Counted from the stretch's first letter, positions 27,143 to 39,013 are shown. The stretch is DNA of 64,000 bases from Eleginops maclovinus (GCF_036324505.1 NC_086355.1:23424018-23488017); one strand, 5' to 3'. Notes: a model not told the origin generated them from the letters alone. Numbers and translations: made by a program.

Positions 27143-27219
27143 TCCAGTTCAACTTAGATGAGAAGTCTCTCTGATTATTTTAGCCTATTCTTACTATAGA
27201 ATTTAGAACCCTACATTAT

Positions 27220-28109
27220 CCATTACAAACAGTAAGCATATGCATCGATAGACCTCAAAGGGGGCATGAGTGCCTGCCATTTTGCCCTTCTATTAGAGAA
27301 GTGACTTTTTCTTTATACTCTGTATGGTTACCCAACCCACTTGTGGTTATTTGTCAGGGTGGCGAGTGCTAAAGGCATGATAAAAGAATGCACACACACA
27401 ATATTGCACACATACACAATCATTTAGCCATTTATTTCAGCCATAGTTATTTTATGAGGGGGCTGAAGGCTTAATATTTTGGAGGCATATTACCCTTTGC
27501 CCCCCTTTAAGACCATATTGGATTAGCTATGATTCTGAAATCTTTGTCTTATAACAAAGCTTGTTAGCAGGCTGTCCCTCTCATGATGTTCAAGAGCCAG
27601 CAGATCATTATGCCCAGAGATGAATTTAAGTATTGACAAGGCTAACTACCTGTAAGCTAGTAGCATCGGACAAGGTGTTTATTTTACTTGGATGAGGAAA
27701 AGTGCGGACGATAGTTTGGAGTGTATGAGTTTGGAAGTGTGATTGAGTGTAAATACAGAGAAAACACCTGTTGTAAAGCCTCTGCCATTAAACTGCACCA
27801 TTTATCGCCTGTCAACGTACCTTAACAAGCTTGAACACTTTTTATCATTTGAATTCTGCAATATGTTGATGTTCTGAAAGCCAAGACTAATTATGTTTCT
27901 ATTTGAGATCAGAACAAAACCTACCGTCCTGGGCCCTGCAGTGCTACTTTCAGTCTGTCATGCATTTTTTATGGAGCTGGAAGGAGGGAGGGGGAGCGGT
28001 ACTGATCAAGGGAGATGGTGATCGCTGAGGTTGACAGGCTGTGAATATGGTGATAAAGTTTGATTATTTGAAAGCAAAGACTTTGGTCATTTAGAATCAA
28101 CCAACATGA
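27220..28109. other. No gene recognised
   Basis: No supported gene, RNA or named repeat. Confidence 0.45.
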
Positions 28110-28480
28110 TATCACAGCCTGGTCCTGGCTAATCGCCCCTCACCCTCAACGAGGTTCAGCTGTCCCTAATCATCCCTCTTCCCCAGTGTATACAAGCTGT
28201 GCTGTTGCATTGGTCATTGCCAGTTTGTCTTGTCTATCAACCAGGAAGTACTCCCAGAGGATTCCCAGGGTTAGCCACATTCGTAGCATTTCGCTGCCTT
28301 TTCCAACTGACTTAGTTGGTTATTTCTTGTTTTCTGAATTAGTATTTTTACACCGATGTAGTTGGTGGGTTTTTGTTGCTTTCGTCTGCCTTTTTTGGAT
28401 TTTGTCTGTATTCTTTTGCCCTTTTTGATTAAACGACTTGACTAAGAGCCTTTTTGTCTGGTTGTGCTTTTGAGTTCTAT
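28110..28480 (+). repeat. Retroelement/gene-tail type interspersed repeat
   Basis: It shows CTGTCCCTAATCATCCCTC, a GTATACAAGCTGTGCTG segment, CAGTTTGTCTTGTCTATCAACC and a terminal GCCCTTTTTGATTAAACGAC stretch, the layout of a common fish repeat type with a weak promoter and a polyadenylation-like end (ATTAAA). Class unknown. The frame at 28186-28428 is a reading of this repeat. Confidence 0.5.
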
Positions 28481-29726
28481 TTTCTTGCTGGTGCCAGTGG
28501 TTTTTGCCTGATACATGACCAAAACACAGGAATGCTTGGTTGAAACATCAGACTTTTTCGATAATGAAGGGAGACAAATGGAGGGAGGGAATGATAAAAA
28601 AGGTTAGCTGTAAAAATGATCTAACATAGAACAACTATAAGGGAATACAGTCACCATATTTGTTTCCATATTATTTGATCCCATTGCATGTTATCCATTA
28701 GTCTGCAAGCCAGTGCTCTTTTTAAGGGATTTGATGTAGAAAGACTAAACAAAAGCCTATTCTTCACCTGTTCCCTCCAGTCAGAGGCCACATCACTCTT
28801 GTTAACTTCCCCGATTCTTCCTGCTTTGCATCCGGCAGCCACAACAGCTTACAACGCACCCACTACATTAACCTTACTGCCAGACAATCAATGTCATGTC
28901 ACTGTTAATCTTCATTGCACATATGTGACCTTTTACCAACATCACTGCCCTTGGTCCCGGGTGATTAATACTGGTCGGGATAATTGGACGTTAATTGGAG
29001 AGACTATTGACCAAAGCCCGGAGAAAATAGTGAGCAAGTGATTTGATAATCCATCTCTTATTGACAAGCAGGCATACAGGAAGTGGGAGACAATCGCCAT
29101 TTGACCACGTCCATTCATCATCATTGTTATTGGTCGTTTGTGAAGGCCTGTCCTCCCGGGTGAAAGTCCTTGTAAGAGAGGCCAGGGGAATCAAATCCAT
29201 TTTTTTCTTTGTTTTCCAGGGATAGCAAGCTTCCACACATGGCAAACTTTATTTAACCCTCTCGTCAAGGCGTTCTATTTTATTTCCGTTTATATATCTG
29301 TCATTTAATGAAGAGGACATAGTATGCTAACTTTCAGCTTCATGGATAGATTAATAGACGGATGTAGTGAATGTAATATACATAATTCACCTCCTTCTTA
29401 AGTGTGGTTCTACACACTGTTGTTTCATGCCTGTAAGTATGACCGTTGGTTTATGCTTGAAAGTACAACTGTAAAAAGGGATCGTGGTCCCTTTAATTAA
29501 TCTGTGTTTACGATGACGTGGAGCCCCATGCTTGTTGGTCAGGACAGCGCCATCTTGTTTTGTTAACTTTGACTGTGTGATTAAACGAGACACGCATTCG
29601 TGTGCTGAACTGTAATGAACGTCTCCTGCGTTTCAATACGATCTCCACACGGATATATATACTTCATGGATTCATTAATAAATTCCTATTTATATTTTGT
29701 GCCTTTCCTGTGACTTGTTTACATAC
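28481..29726. other. Single-copy DNA with a possible conserved block
   Basis: About 28930-29230 has balanced composition and a CATTGTTATTGGTCG (SOX/HMG-like) site, plus ATTGACCAAAGCC and TTGACAAGC motifs. It looks more constrained than its AT-rich flanks and could be an enhancer-type conserved element. No coding evidence. Confidence 0.3.
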
Positions 29727-29907
29727 TTTAAAAGCTCTTTATTTTTCTCATACTGCCTGTGTTGCAGCACCTCTTTTTACCCTCTGTCCGAAATCAGACA
29801 GGGGGTGAAAAGAGGTGGAAAGTTTTTCACCTTTGCAGACCATTTCCATGCAAAAAAAACCATATACTACACTAAAGGGAAACCTAAAAAAGTCTGATAG
29901 GGCCTCT
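29727..29907 (-). mobile_element. Family B TTAA miniature element, copy 4 (rearranged)
   Basis: It has the AAAAGCTCTTTATTTTTCTC segment and the right terminus GATAGGGCCTCT followed by TTAA (29908-29911). The internal region is rearranged: a segment is repeated in inverted order around 29790, making a hairpin. The 5' end is missing. Confidence 0.8.
29768..29817. repeat. Foldback inversion inside family B copy
   Basis: CACCTCTTTTTACCCTCTGTC (29768-29788) is followed after 8 bases by GACAGGGGGTGAAAAGAGGTG (29797-29817), which is its reverse complement at 19 of 21 positions. Elsewhere in the family this segment occurs once and is followed by unrelated element sequence. Confidence 0.85.
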
Positions 29908-29911
29908 TTAA

Positions 29912-30779
29912 GATATTGAGCAAAACCAAATATTCTTCTATTAATAATTCTAGTCTTAAATCAATTTGAGTGGATGTAAATAAACTGAATAACATCTCCC
30001 TTACCATGTTTACTGCTCTCCCATAGAACAGCTGTCTTATGTTAACATTTAAAGCAGTTGCTGTTTTATCATTTCAATCATACACTGATTAGATCAGATA
30101 GAACATTGATTTTCATATGAACCTGTGTAATACAGCCTGATATCAGGCTGGAGCAAATGTGAAACTGGTGTCAGATCAATCAATAAAGCTCTGGCTCACT
30201 TCTAATAACACTGAGCAGAATGTTTGTTTTGTATATCAATACAAACGGCCGACAACAAGAGGCCTGTTCCTGGCTCCGGACTCAGAGAGATGGACATGGT
30301 GTTGACAGGACAAACTAGGCAGGGGATCTGTGCCTTGTCTTGTTGTGTCTTAAATCCACTACCAAATAAAGAGTGTAAAAAGGGATTGTGTCAAAAGAAA
30401 AAAATCTATCTGAAAGACATAAAACTGGCCAAGTAAAATGCTCTCAAAGCACTTGACAGGAGGGTGGAAGAGCAAGAAAAAGCTAAAGAGAGTAAAGAAA
30501 AGTAAAATGGATCAACAAGCCTTGTCAAACTTTAAAGGGACTCTACACCACAAAATCCTACTTGTAGTATTTTTAAAGTTGTTGTATGTTTCCAATTGTT
30601 AGAAATATCAACCACAAATATGTCTGCTTTTCCTATAATGGAATTAAATGAAAATCTGCATTAAAACTTACCTATACTCAAGATAATCCACCAACCTTGT
30701 TGTGAGTGAAAAAAGTATAAAGTGTATCCTGCTGCAGGATGTCTGTTGGTGGATGCATTTTGGTAGAAAGAAAAAATAT
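29912..30779. other. No gene recognised
   Basis: Nothing supported. TTTAAAGGGACTC at 30530 resembles an element end but no partner terminus is seen. Confidence 0.4.
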
Positions 30780-30783
30780 TTAA

Positions 30784-31190
30784 AAGGATTTGTTTTAATC
30801 CTTTTTTGGGTTTCCCTTTCCTGAAGTGATATATATCTGATTTTGTGGTCAGCAAAGGCCTGAAACGCCTCCATTGGTCTCCTCTTTTTTCTTCCATCAC
30901 ATAATAATATCATTTGGTAACTCTTGCACCTGTAATGGCAGGTGCTTACACACAGTGTATGTGATAGGCTAAGGCGGGACATCTCTCAGTGGATGGCTTA
31001 TCACAACAGAGCCGGCCAGCAATCCAGTCAGAGCCGACTGGGCTCTGGTTTCAGACAGAGGGTGAAAAGAGGTGCTGCAGCACAGGCAGTATGAGAGAAA
31101 TAAAGAGCTTTTTGAACATTAAAGCATAGAGACATGTCCCAGTAGAGACACTAAATGCTTATATTAAACCATACAAGTATAATGTCCTCT
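30784..31190 (+). mobile_element. Family B TTAA miniature element, copy 5
   Basis: It is flanked by TTAA on both sides (30780-30783 and 31191-31194). It begins AAGGATTTG, passes through TTTTTTGGGTTTCCCTTTCC and the CTGGGCTCTGGTTTCAGACAG core, and ends AATGTCCTCT. Non-coding. Confidence 0.85.
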
Positions 31191-31194
31191 TTAA

Positions 31195-32425
31195 AAGTAC
31201 ATCAATCTGCTCAAAACAAGATCAGTCACTTTCTTTTAGAAAGCAGATCATGATTTCTGGTTAGAAACATTGCACTTTGGCTTTCAAATACTACAGCTAA
31301 GTATTTTGTCTGCCACTTGGTGCCTCACAAGTCTAGTGCCATATACTGTAGTTCCATTATATATGAAAGAGGGCAGATTCCCACTAACGATACATTCAAA
31401 AACTAACACAAATCAATCGAGTGTGATAGATAGCACTAAAGGAAGGAGGAAACATCTGTATTTCAATTCATGGGCAAATTGTTTATTACCATTGATTGAT
31501 ATATGACCACAATGAAACCAAATAGTATTATCTATATATTATAATGGGGACTTTATTGTCCCCCTGTTGTATTGGCATTACATGCTCAGCCTTTGTATTT
31601 CTCTGGATAATGAGTCACTTTGATGACAGGTTATTATTTTTTCATTACCTCCAACAACCTTTGTGGCTCATTTACCGGCTTCCACATTTCACTTTATTAT
31701 CTGGAATCGTGATGAATAATTGATTTCCAACTTTGTCAGTATCTCATAAACCTGTGACTTAAAGACGGAGCTGGAATGAAATGCTCACTGATACATGAAT
31801 GGATAAGAAGAATAACAATGAGGGCTGGACAGAACATTTTAATTAATCTTCTGTAATCCCTTATGTGATAGGAAATCCTACATTTCCCAGCAGCGCAGTC
31901 ATGTTCCAAAACAGCTTTAATCTTGGACATGAAAATTAGTTTTATTATAGAAACATGAAGTTATTGGATCTCTGTTTAATAGCTATCACTATCCCAAGGA
32001 CTTTTTAATATCCAACCTTGCCCTGAGCTGTTGTGGAGTATTTTCAGGGACTGCCTTGGTGAAGAAAAAACTCCCTTCCATTTTCAGATAAACAGAAATA
32101 CAGTTGTTCAAATTTCCCTTCTAAAAACATTGACTGGAGTGTCGCTCATGCATGAAGCACTTTGTTGGCAGGAATCATTTCATATAGCCAAGACCATGAG
32201 GTCACTGGTCACCTGTCTCACAAATCACTCTTTGTTTTCGCTGACCTTTTTTTTTACAGGGAAACAATATAGCTGGAGAGGCAATAAAAAAAAGCCCCAC
32301 CGGTGTTTTTGATGGACGGCGGCCATCTTGTGATTGGAGGGACAGGAAATGCAGGGTGACACGGCTCAAGTAGCACACCTGTGACGCCAGCACCACCTGC
32401 CTCAACACTGCAGGCAGAGAGAGGC
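31195..32425. other. No gene recognised
   Basis: Nothing supported beyond short frames. Confidence 0.45.
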
Positions 32426-32460
32426 GCACACACACACACAGACACTCACACACACACACA

Positions 32461-32528
<68 letters not shown>
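32426..32528. repeat. (CA)n microsatellite, interrupted
   Basis: CA units with GA and CT interruptions at the 5' side (for example CAGACACTCACACAC) and a pure tract of about 60 bp at the 3' side. Confidence 0.97.
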
Positions 32529-32535
<7 letters not shown>

Positions 32536-33102
32536 ACTGAAGCACTGCCTGGTTTCTAATGTCACTCAATGAAATGCCAGTAGTTCGACCTGAAAGGCTA
32601 ATTACAACATGAGCACATACATTTCACATCCATAACTCACAGCTGCACCATGCTTACACGGTGTGACATCTAGGGAGCTGCTCTCTACGCATGAACTTAA
32701 AACCAATTGCTTGATGTTTAACTTTCTTAAAAAGTTGCTCATACAGTATCAAGATAATAAACTATGCCAATGAAAGAAGTGAGTGAAATACAACACACCC
32801 CTCAACACTCTTACAAACATTTTCGGATTAGTATTTGAAAGAAGCTCCCATGCAGTTAGATTTCATTGTTGCCTGTATGCCAACGCATACAAAATGCAAA
32901 TCCAATAATAAAACAAACAGAGTTGTAAGAGTCTATTGCTACTATAATTACTCTTTTGAAAATATATCCTCCTCCATAAACACAGGCAGGCACTCGTAAA
33001 TAGTTACTGTGAAAGATTGATGCCCTACAAAGCAGAGTCAGAGTCAGCCCATTTGGTCGAAATTTAGTTTGGATGACAAAGTGACTGACTGAATAATACA
33101 TT
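32529..33102. other. No gene recognised
   Basis: Nothing supported. Confidence 0.45.
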
Positions 33103-33106
33103 TTAA

Positions 33107-33419
33107 AGGTCACATATTATACTGTATTTAAATAATGTATTATAGGTCTCAGATGTATACAAAATATGTCTCTGAAGTTTTTTGCTCAACATTCCAAACT
33201 GATTATGTGTCTGTAGCTTTAAATGCTAATGAGCTGCTGCTGGCCACGCCACTTTGCGGAAGTGAGTCTGGCTCCGAAACCTAACTCACTCATTTCTTGA
33301 GCAGCTTTCACTTACTTGGATCAGTAGGAAAACAGAGAGAACCTTTTATGCTAACATTTTCTGGGTCTCTTAACACACAGGGGAGATATTAAAAAGTGTA
33401 TTTTGCATAATAGGGGACT
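33107..33419 (+). mobile_element. Family A TTAA miniature element, diverged copy
   Basis: The 313-bp copy has termini AGGTCACATATTAT and inverted GCATAATAGGGGACT, with TTAA at 33103-33106 and 33420-33423. Its GTCTCTGAAG, TTGCTCAACATTCC and GCTGGCCACGCC segments match the longer copy 14 bp downstream, but with many substitutions. It is probably a sister subfamily. Confidence 0.8.
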
Positions 33420-33436
33420 TTAACCTTCAACATTAA

Positions 33437-34287
33437 AGGTCTCCTATTATGCTATATTTTAACAATATATTGTAGGGCAAAATATATACAAAACTTGTCT
33501 GTGAAGTGTTTTTCTCAAAATACCAAACAGATCCCCCATTGTAGCATGCCTCATCCCCCTCTATTTCAGCCATGTTCCTGAAGTGCTGATTCTGTGACTG
33601 TCGCTTTAAATTTGAGCTGAGCTGAAGCTGGCCACGCACCTTTGCAGGCATGCAGCGCTCTGTCTGAAGGCAAGGCAAGGCAAGGCAAGATTATTTATAT
33701 AGCACCTTTCAACACAAGGTAATTCAAAGTGCTTTACAAACATGAAATAGAGCATTAAGAAATAGTGCAGCAGAAACACATTATAAAAAGGCATTTAAAA
33801 ACAGTCATTTAAGAGCAAAGATAATCAAATAAACACAACAGGTATAAAACACATGAATGAAGAGAGAAGTTTTAACAGAGAAATTCATCTAAAGACTGAC
33901 GTGATTAAACCCCATATTATGTTGCAAACCACATCCAACATTATTTCTGAAACACTTCTCAGTGTTTACCACTAGAACAGAGACATTATATCTAAGTCCC
34001 TCCTGCAGACATCCTGCTGAACACACAGAGGTGCTGCGGAGGGGACTCAGCTCGCCGACTAGATATGGAGGACGATAGGTGTCACTTGCGTGGGACGTTG
34101 ACAGGAGTTCAATGTAAAGTCAGCCCACATTTCAGTTATGATGTCATGGATTGGATCAGCTCGTTTGTACCCCCGTTTTTAGAGATGTGGGTAAGGAGGA
34201 AAAGAGAGAGGGTTGTCTTTACACACCACGGACACATATTTATGTGTAAAAGACATCTAAAAATTCAATTTTGCATAATAGAGGACC
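33437..34287 (+). mobile_element. Family A TTAA miniature element with nested insertion
   Basis: The left terminus AGGTCTCCTATTATGC follows TTAA (33433-33436). The right terminus GCATAATAGAGGACC is present, but the right TTAA is lost. It aligns with the reverse of 15813-16533 except for a nested 188-bp block at 33670-33857. Non-coding. Confidence 0.85.
33670..33857 (+). mobile_element. Nested 'GGCAAGGCAAG' interspersed repeat
   Basis: The insertion starts in GCAAG units and continues ATTATTTATATAGCACCTTT and TTCAAAGTGCTTTACAAAC, a repeat widespread in teleosts. It is flanked by TGAAG (33665-33669 and 33858-33862). In the family A copy at 15.8 kb the two flanking parts are contiguous, which shows that this block was inserted. 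Confidence 0.8.
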
Positions 34288-34404
34288 CATATTTTCCCAA
34301 AACAGCAAGTGAAATCAGCATTAACTACAAACAACAATTACACTCTCACTCTGTGTGTTAGGAAATGCATAGAGGAACATCACACAGAAAGTAGGCCAAT
34401 ATAA

Positions 34405-34660
34405 AACAGAAAGGTCATTGGTTCAAGTGCACGAACGGTCTATGTACAGTGTGTGAACAGATGCTTTGAAAGCAACCAGTTCACCACCTGAACACTGCTT
34501 GGGTGCCGCTGAGGAAGGCATTTGACCAACAGACTGCTCAAAGGGTGCTGTAGAGAGCTGTCCACTGTTCTTTAAAATAGTATGGGTTAAATATTGGGAC
34601 TAAATTGAACTATGTGCGTTGTCTGTTTGGGGACTTGAACCAGGGACCTTCCGCTCAAAG
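34405..34660 (+). mobile_element. Degenerate tRNA-derived SINE
   Basis: It shows GGTCATTGGTTCAAGTGC at the head (B-box-like), a middle section with TGAGGAAGGCATTTGACC and CTGCTCAAAGGGTGCTGTAG, and TAGTATGGGTTAAAT near the end, the order seen in a common fish SINE. At 34624-34657 a reverse B-box (TGTTTGGGGACTTGAACC) follows, so a second, reversed SINE head may abut it. Confidence 0.6.
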
Positions 34661-37600
34661 TTTAGATACCAGCTACTTCTCAGACAGAGTGTACGTTTTA
34701 GTTTAGTTTTAGTTTTTTCTTGGTGTTTCAAGAACATTCAAAAGTTTTAAACTAATATCAGTATATGTGTGGCGATTAACAGAGGCTTTCATCTCTATGT
34801 TTAGAACAATGCCCAGTAACTGTTGATCAAATGTCAAGCGTACTTGTGTTTTGTAGAATTAAATTATTAAGTCGCAATCTTTACAGCCATGGTTACAGAA
34901 CAACCTTGATTGTTTGAATCGCCCAAATAGTGCCTAATAATAAAAATCCCTCAGATGTGGCAAAGACATCAGTCTGTAAATAAAGGATAAATATAATAAA
35001 AAAATAGCTGAAACTGTGTAAGGTTCAAAGGTTATCCACTTCACTCCCCCCTCTGCTCTCTGCCTCTGTATTGCAGATCGTGTTCTGTTGTATTTTTCAA
35101 AAGAGGATTGGTCGGTTGGTCGATAATACGTTGACAATTAACGTCGACAGTTACTGAAATTGTTTAACCTTTGCCTCCACCAAATGCTTTTTTCATTTCC
35201 ACTGCCATGACATCCAGTAAATAAGAAACTACTCTTTTGACCTCTCTCACATGGTCTTTTATTCCATCAAGCCTAACTTGTCAATTGATGGCACTGTTTT
35301 GATGAAGAGACAACACGGAAAATATCCTGGCAGGAAGTCTAAAGGGGGAATATAATTGCTGCTGCGGTGTGTTGAAAAGGCTATTCAAATGCCATTCTCC
35401 ACACAGTGATTGGCTTTCCTCCCCTCCTTCCATTTGCCCTCTCTCAATGCTTTCCCTGTCATTCAAAACACGAGGAGGCCTTTTCACAGGCTTGAAATAG
35501 TTTGCATGGCAGAATAACAAGCTAATTAGAGCTCCTCCAGTGATGGATGGCTGTGAGAGGGTACAAGATGTGGGCACGGGGGCAGCCCGGCACCCCGATA
35601 GTGTCGCCACCATCTGCCCCACTTTGACGGCTTAATTGGAAGAGCGATGGGAGGTATTTGGGATCAAGCCTAATGGCTGGGCTGACCTTGTGTCGGCCCC
35701 CTTTGTTTTGTTTCTCAGGTTGCTATTAGATCGTTCAGGTCAAGGGGGGTCAATCAGTTGCCTAAATCGTCCATCTTAGTGTCAAACTCAGAATGAAGGA
35801 TGATGACTGGTGAAAATGGTACCTTTTTAAATATACCACTTAAACCAAATCTAAATAATTTCAAGTACTTGAGTGAATGTAGTAAACGTGTCTTTAAGAA
35901 GACAATTGGGGCTTACCGTGTTAAGCTAAAAGGTATTTATATCTTACTTAAAGGTTTATTCTATTATATTTTGTAGGAAATGTATATGCTGCATGGATTA
36001 CTTCACTGGAACAGTTCCATTCCAGGAGGTGTCATATTTCTGGACCCCGAAATCACAGGTGGTTTGCTGCACAGCACAGAGCTTTGACCTCAGAAGTCAA
36101 GGTTTGTGTCCCTCATGTGGTTTGGTAAGTTATTCCTGTCCCACGACACCTTTAAACTTTTCAATATTAAACCAAGAGGATGGTATTTCCGTTACCTAAA
36201 CCTGTAGCTAATGTGTTAGCAGATGGTTTCTAGGTAACCCATCAGCTGACACAGAGCAACATTAGCCTGTACTGTATTTAGCGCTGTGAGGAAATTGTAC
36301 ATACAATGTTCACACTTTTTTTTTGTGGCTGGGGTGTTGATACAGTATAGATTAATGACAGAGAAAACTAGAAAGGCATTCGGAGAGAGAAGACCCCTGT
36401 ATCCGCTACATTACAAAAGTATCCGCTCCATGATTTGGATTAGCTTTTTAGCTAGAGGTCTTAATGTTACGGTGAACATATCTTAGAATCATATATTGTT
36501 TTCTGCAATAAGATATTTCTTGCGGAAATTAGAACCTTGAGGGCAGTAAGATTGAACAGTAACAGTACTGTTGCTGTCTAGAAAACCAAAACAAGAAGCT
36601 GAAAGAGGCTAAAGAGCTCTGGAAACTACAGATGTCCCTACAAGCAATCATTTCCATTTTTACACATACACATCTGACTCATCATTAGTGTAATAATGCA
36701 TCTAAGTTAAAAAAAAAAAACGTTTAGTTGCTATGAGAAGATGTCGGTTTTTTCAGCCCATGTAAAAAAATTAAGTATTTCTTGTATTACAATCCATAAA
36801 AATACAGGGATGTTCTAATGAAAAAGTTGTTTGATCCAACACTGCATATGTGATATAAAGTGACCCATAGTGATTGATGCTCATGCTTCTTGCTTTATAT
36901 TTCTTTAGAACTAATACCAGTTCCACACTTTCTGCTTAAGTTTTGCTTCTTTTTCTCCCAGGATGGATCTAATTTTGCTGAGCCATACATCTTCCCTGCC
37001 ATCATTCCTCACTAAGACCTCTTAAAAGCTATTTGTCTGGCCCACTCTTCCTTTGCCCATTTAGAGTATACACGCTTGCTCTGAGAGGTGAGATGCTGAT
37101 GAGGCGAATATATTATTAAAAACGCATTAAACACCACCGCAAGAGAACCAATTTGTCCTGATGCGCGCTCAGCATCAAATATAGTGTTACAACTGTTGGA
37201 TCTATCACCGTGGGGAAGGAACTAACACAGTATGGGTGCATTGAGTTTGTACAGACACATGACCATGGTTATGACTTTGTCCATTTCTTCCATCCAAACG
37301 CAATTTTAATACCGCTAAGGTGGAATGGAATGAGTTTGATTTTTGAAGCTGGACAACGTGATGGGAAGTGAACTCCACAAAATTGCACTTTCTTATTCTA
37401 TTACTACGAGTCTGGCTCTTTATTAATGTGGACATTCGTGCAGGTAGTAATAGCAAAGCTCAAATACAATTGGATGTGGAAACATTCCTGACCCTCATAT
37501 GATTTTCCCTCCTAATTCCCCCCGTAAAAAAAAAAAAAAATGTTGAAAAGAAGCAGATGTCAAATATCAGGTTTGGCTGAAATAGTATATCACATAACAA

Positions 37601-38100
37601 ATTACTACAGATCAGCATACTATCGTTTTCAAAAGCCGTCGGATCAATGGCACTGTAACGTTAGACGCCGCTAATTCTCGACATCACTTCCTGATTGCAT
37701 CACTGCTCCCTAAAGCTGTATTGCACCAACAATAGAGTCACCTGCATGCTCATGGCACTGAATTATCCAGCCACCCCCTTAGAGTGTCCCTTCCACAAAT
37801 AGTTTTCGTGTTGACCATTGGGAGAAGGGGGAAAAAAAGTTAAAGTGACCCAGCAAGCACAGGCTATTTCTGAAAAGGTATTGTGATCCTGATTCACAAT
37901 GTCACATTTAAAGAGGAGACGGAGGCTGGCCAGCCTGGTCCTCATTAGTGTGTGTTTAGCTTCAGGTTATAGTCAGGCCTGGGTCTATTGTCACACAGGA
38001 TCAGATGGCCAGTATAAACACCTTTAATCAAAGTAGGGTGTCCGCTCAGCGCTGCTGGCAAACACAAAGTGGCAGCCCGGCTCCGCATACAGTAACCGAA
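34661..38100. other. Single-copy DNA, possible conserved block
   Basis: No gene is supported. About 35290-35760 is unusually balanced in composition, with GCTAATTAGAGCTCC and TTAATTGGAAGAGC homeodomain-type sites. It looks like a conserved non-coding element. The minus-strand frame there (35281-35622) has no coding features. About 37090-37190 (GCGCGCTCAGCATC region) is a second such block. Confidence 0.35.
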
Positions 38101-38317
38101 GCCCAGCTGTAGCTTTCCCTCCTGATGCAGCCGTCATACTCGCTTGCTTTGCCGGGCAACCAACTCCACAGAAATACGTCTGGAAGCATCTGCATATTTT
38201 CCTTCCGACCCCCCCCCCCCCCCCCCCCCCCCCCTTTTACTAAAAACGGTTGCTAGTTTTCCTCATTAAGCATAAGGTCAGTCCAAACAGGGTAGACCGC
38301 CCATGGAGATCAAATTG
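38101..38317. repeat. Direct repeat X, left copy (X1)
   Basis: About 215 bp that recur in the same orientation at 38800-39013. Shared stretches include CATACTCGCTTGCTTTG, GGGCAACCAACTCCACA, GGAAGCATCTGCATATTTTC and GGTTGCTAGTTTTCCTCATT. Both copies contain a long C run in the middle (here C26 at 38209-38234). By eye they are roughly 85-88% identical. Confidence 0.9.
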
Positions 38318-38799
38318 GAGTTATTAAAAGAGCCTTGTGAAAGATAAATAATAATATGTTTGTGTTCAGGATTATAAAATAACCCATTTGCTATGCCTTC
38401 TGCCCAGTTTTAAACAATGTGTCTGCTGTTTGAGGTCTTTGTGATAAAGGAGTATCTAATTAAATGTTTTATCACACAGCTTAGTTGAATGCTTGATTCT
38501 GATTGGTCAATTTTGACATTTCAGGGATTGTTAATACTCACAAGCACACCACTTCTAAGCAGAACATGACCGTTGCTTAGGGTCTATGTGCAGTCATATC
38601 AATCCGTGGAAGATGTCCAGTCTTTTTAACGTCAGCTGTGAACGACAAACATTAGAAGCAACATGGAATACTTTTTTAAATTTATATTATTCTATTTGTG
38701 AAGAGTACAATACTTTGGATTCATGATGGCTTAACAGTCCTGAGAAAAAAACAAAAGAAAAAGAGCGCCAGACAAAGGAAAGATTTCAAAAAGACAGAG
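38318..38799. repeat. Interspersed repeat D, copy 1
   Basis: About 480 bp that match 40516-41010 at roughly 70-75% by eye. Shared pieces include GTTTTAAACA, AAGGAGTATC, ATTCTGATTGGTC, GACATTTCAG and GCAGTCATATCAATCCG. It fills exactly the space between the two X copies. No coding frame or clear TIR is visible; class unknown. Confidence 0.75.
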
Positions 38800-39013
38800 G
38801 ACCAGCTAGCATTCCCTTCTGATGCAGCCCTCATACTCGCTTGCTTTGCTGGGCAACCAACTCCACAAAAAGGCCCTCTGGAAGCATCTGCATATTTTCA
38901 TTCTCCGCCCGCCCCCCCCCCCCCCCCTTCCTGTACTCCAAACGGTTGCTAGTTTTCCTCATTAAGCTGGAGGTCAGTCTAAACTTCATAGACCACCCAT
39001 GGAGATCAAATTG
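38800..39013. repeat. Direct repeat X, right copy (X2)
   Basis: Second copy of X, with C16 at 38912-38927 in place of the longer C run of X1. The match starts at the CCAGCT near 38802 and ends at CCCATGGAGATCAAATTG (38996-39013), the same end point as in X1. Confidence 0.9.

Larger units (their letters stand above)
26544..27215 (+). mobile_element. Solo LTR of a retrotransposon (LTR1)
   Basis: The 672-bp unit starts TGTGAGAATAAATC and ends GAACCCTACA, the TG...CA form of LTRs. It is flanked by a 4-bp direct duplication TTAT (26540-26543 and 27216-27219). A TATA box (TATATATAAG, 26684-26693) precedes CTCACTCATTGACGC, and an AATAAA signal lies at 27137-27142, about 75 bp from the 3' end. A second copy of the family, in opposite orientation, is at 46442-47099 and a diverged one is at 49896-50483. 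No internal coding region flanks this copy, so it is a solo LTR left by recombination. Confidence 0.88.
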
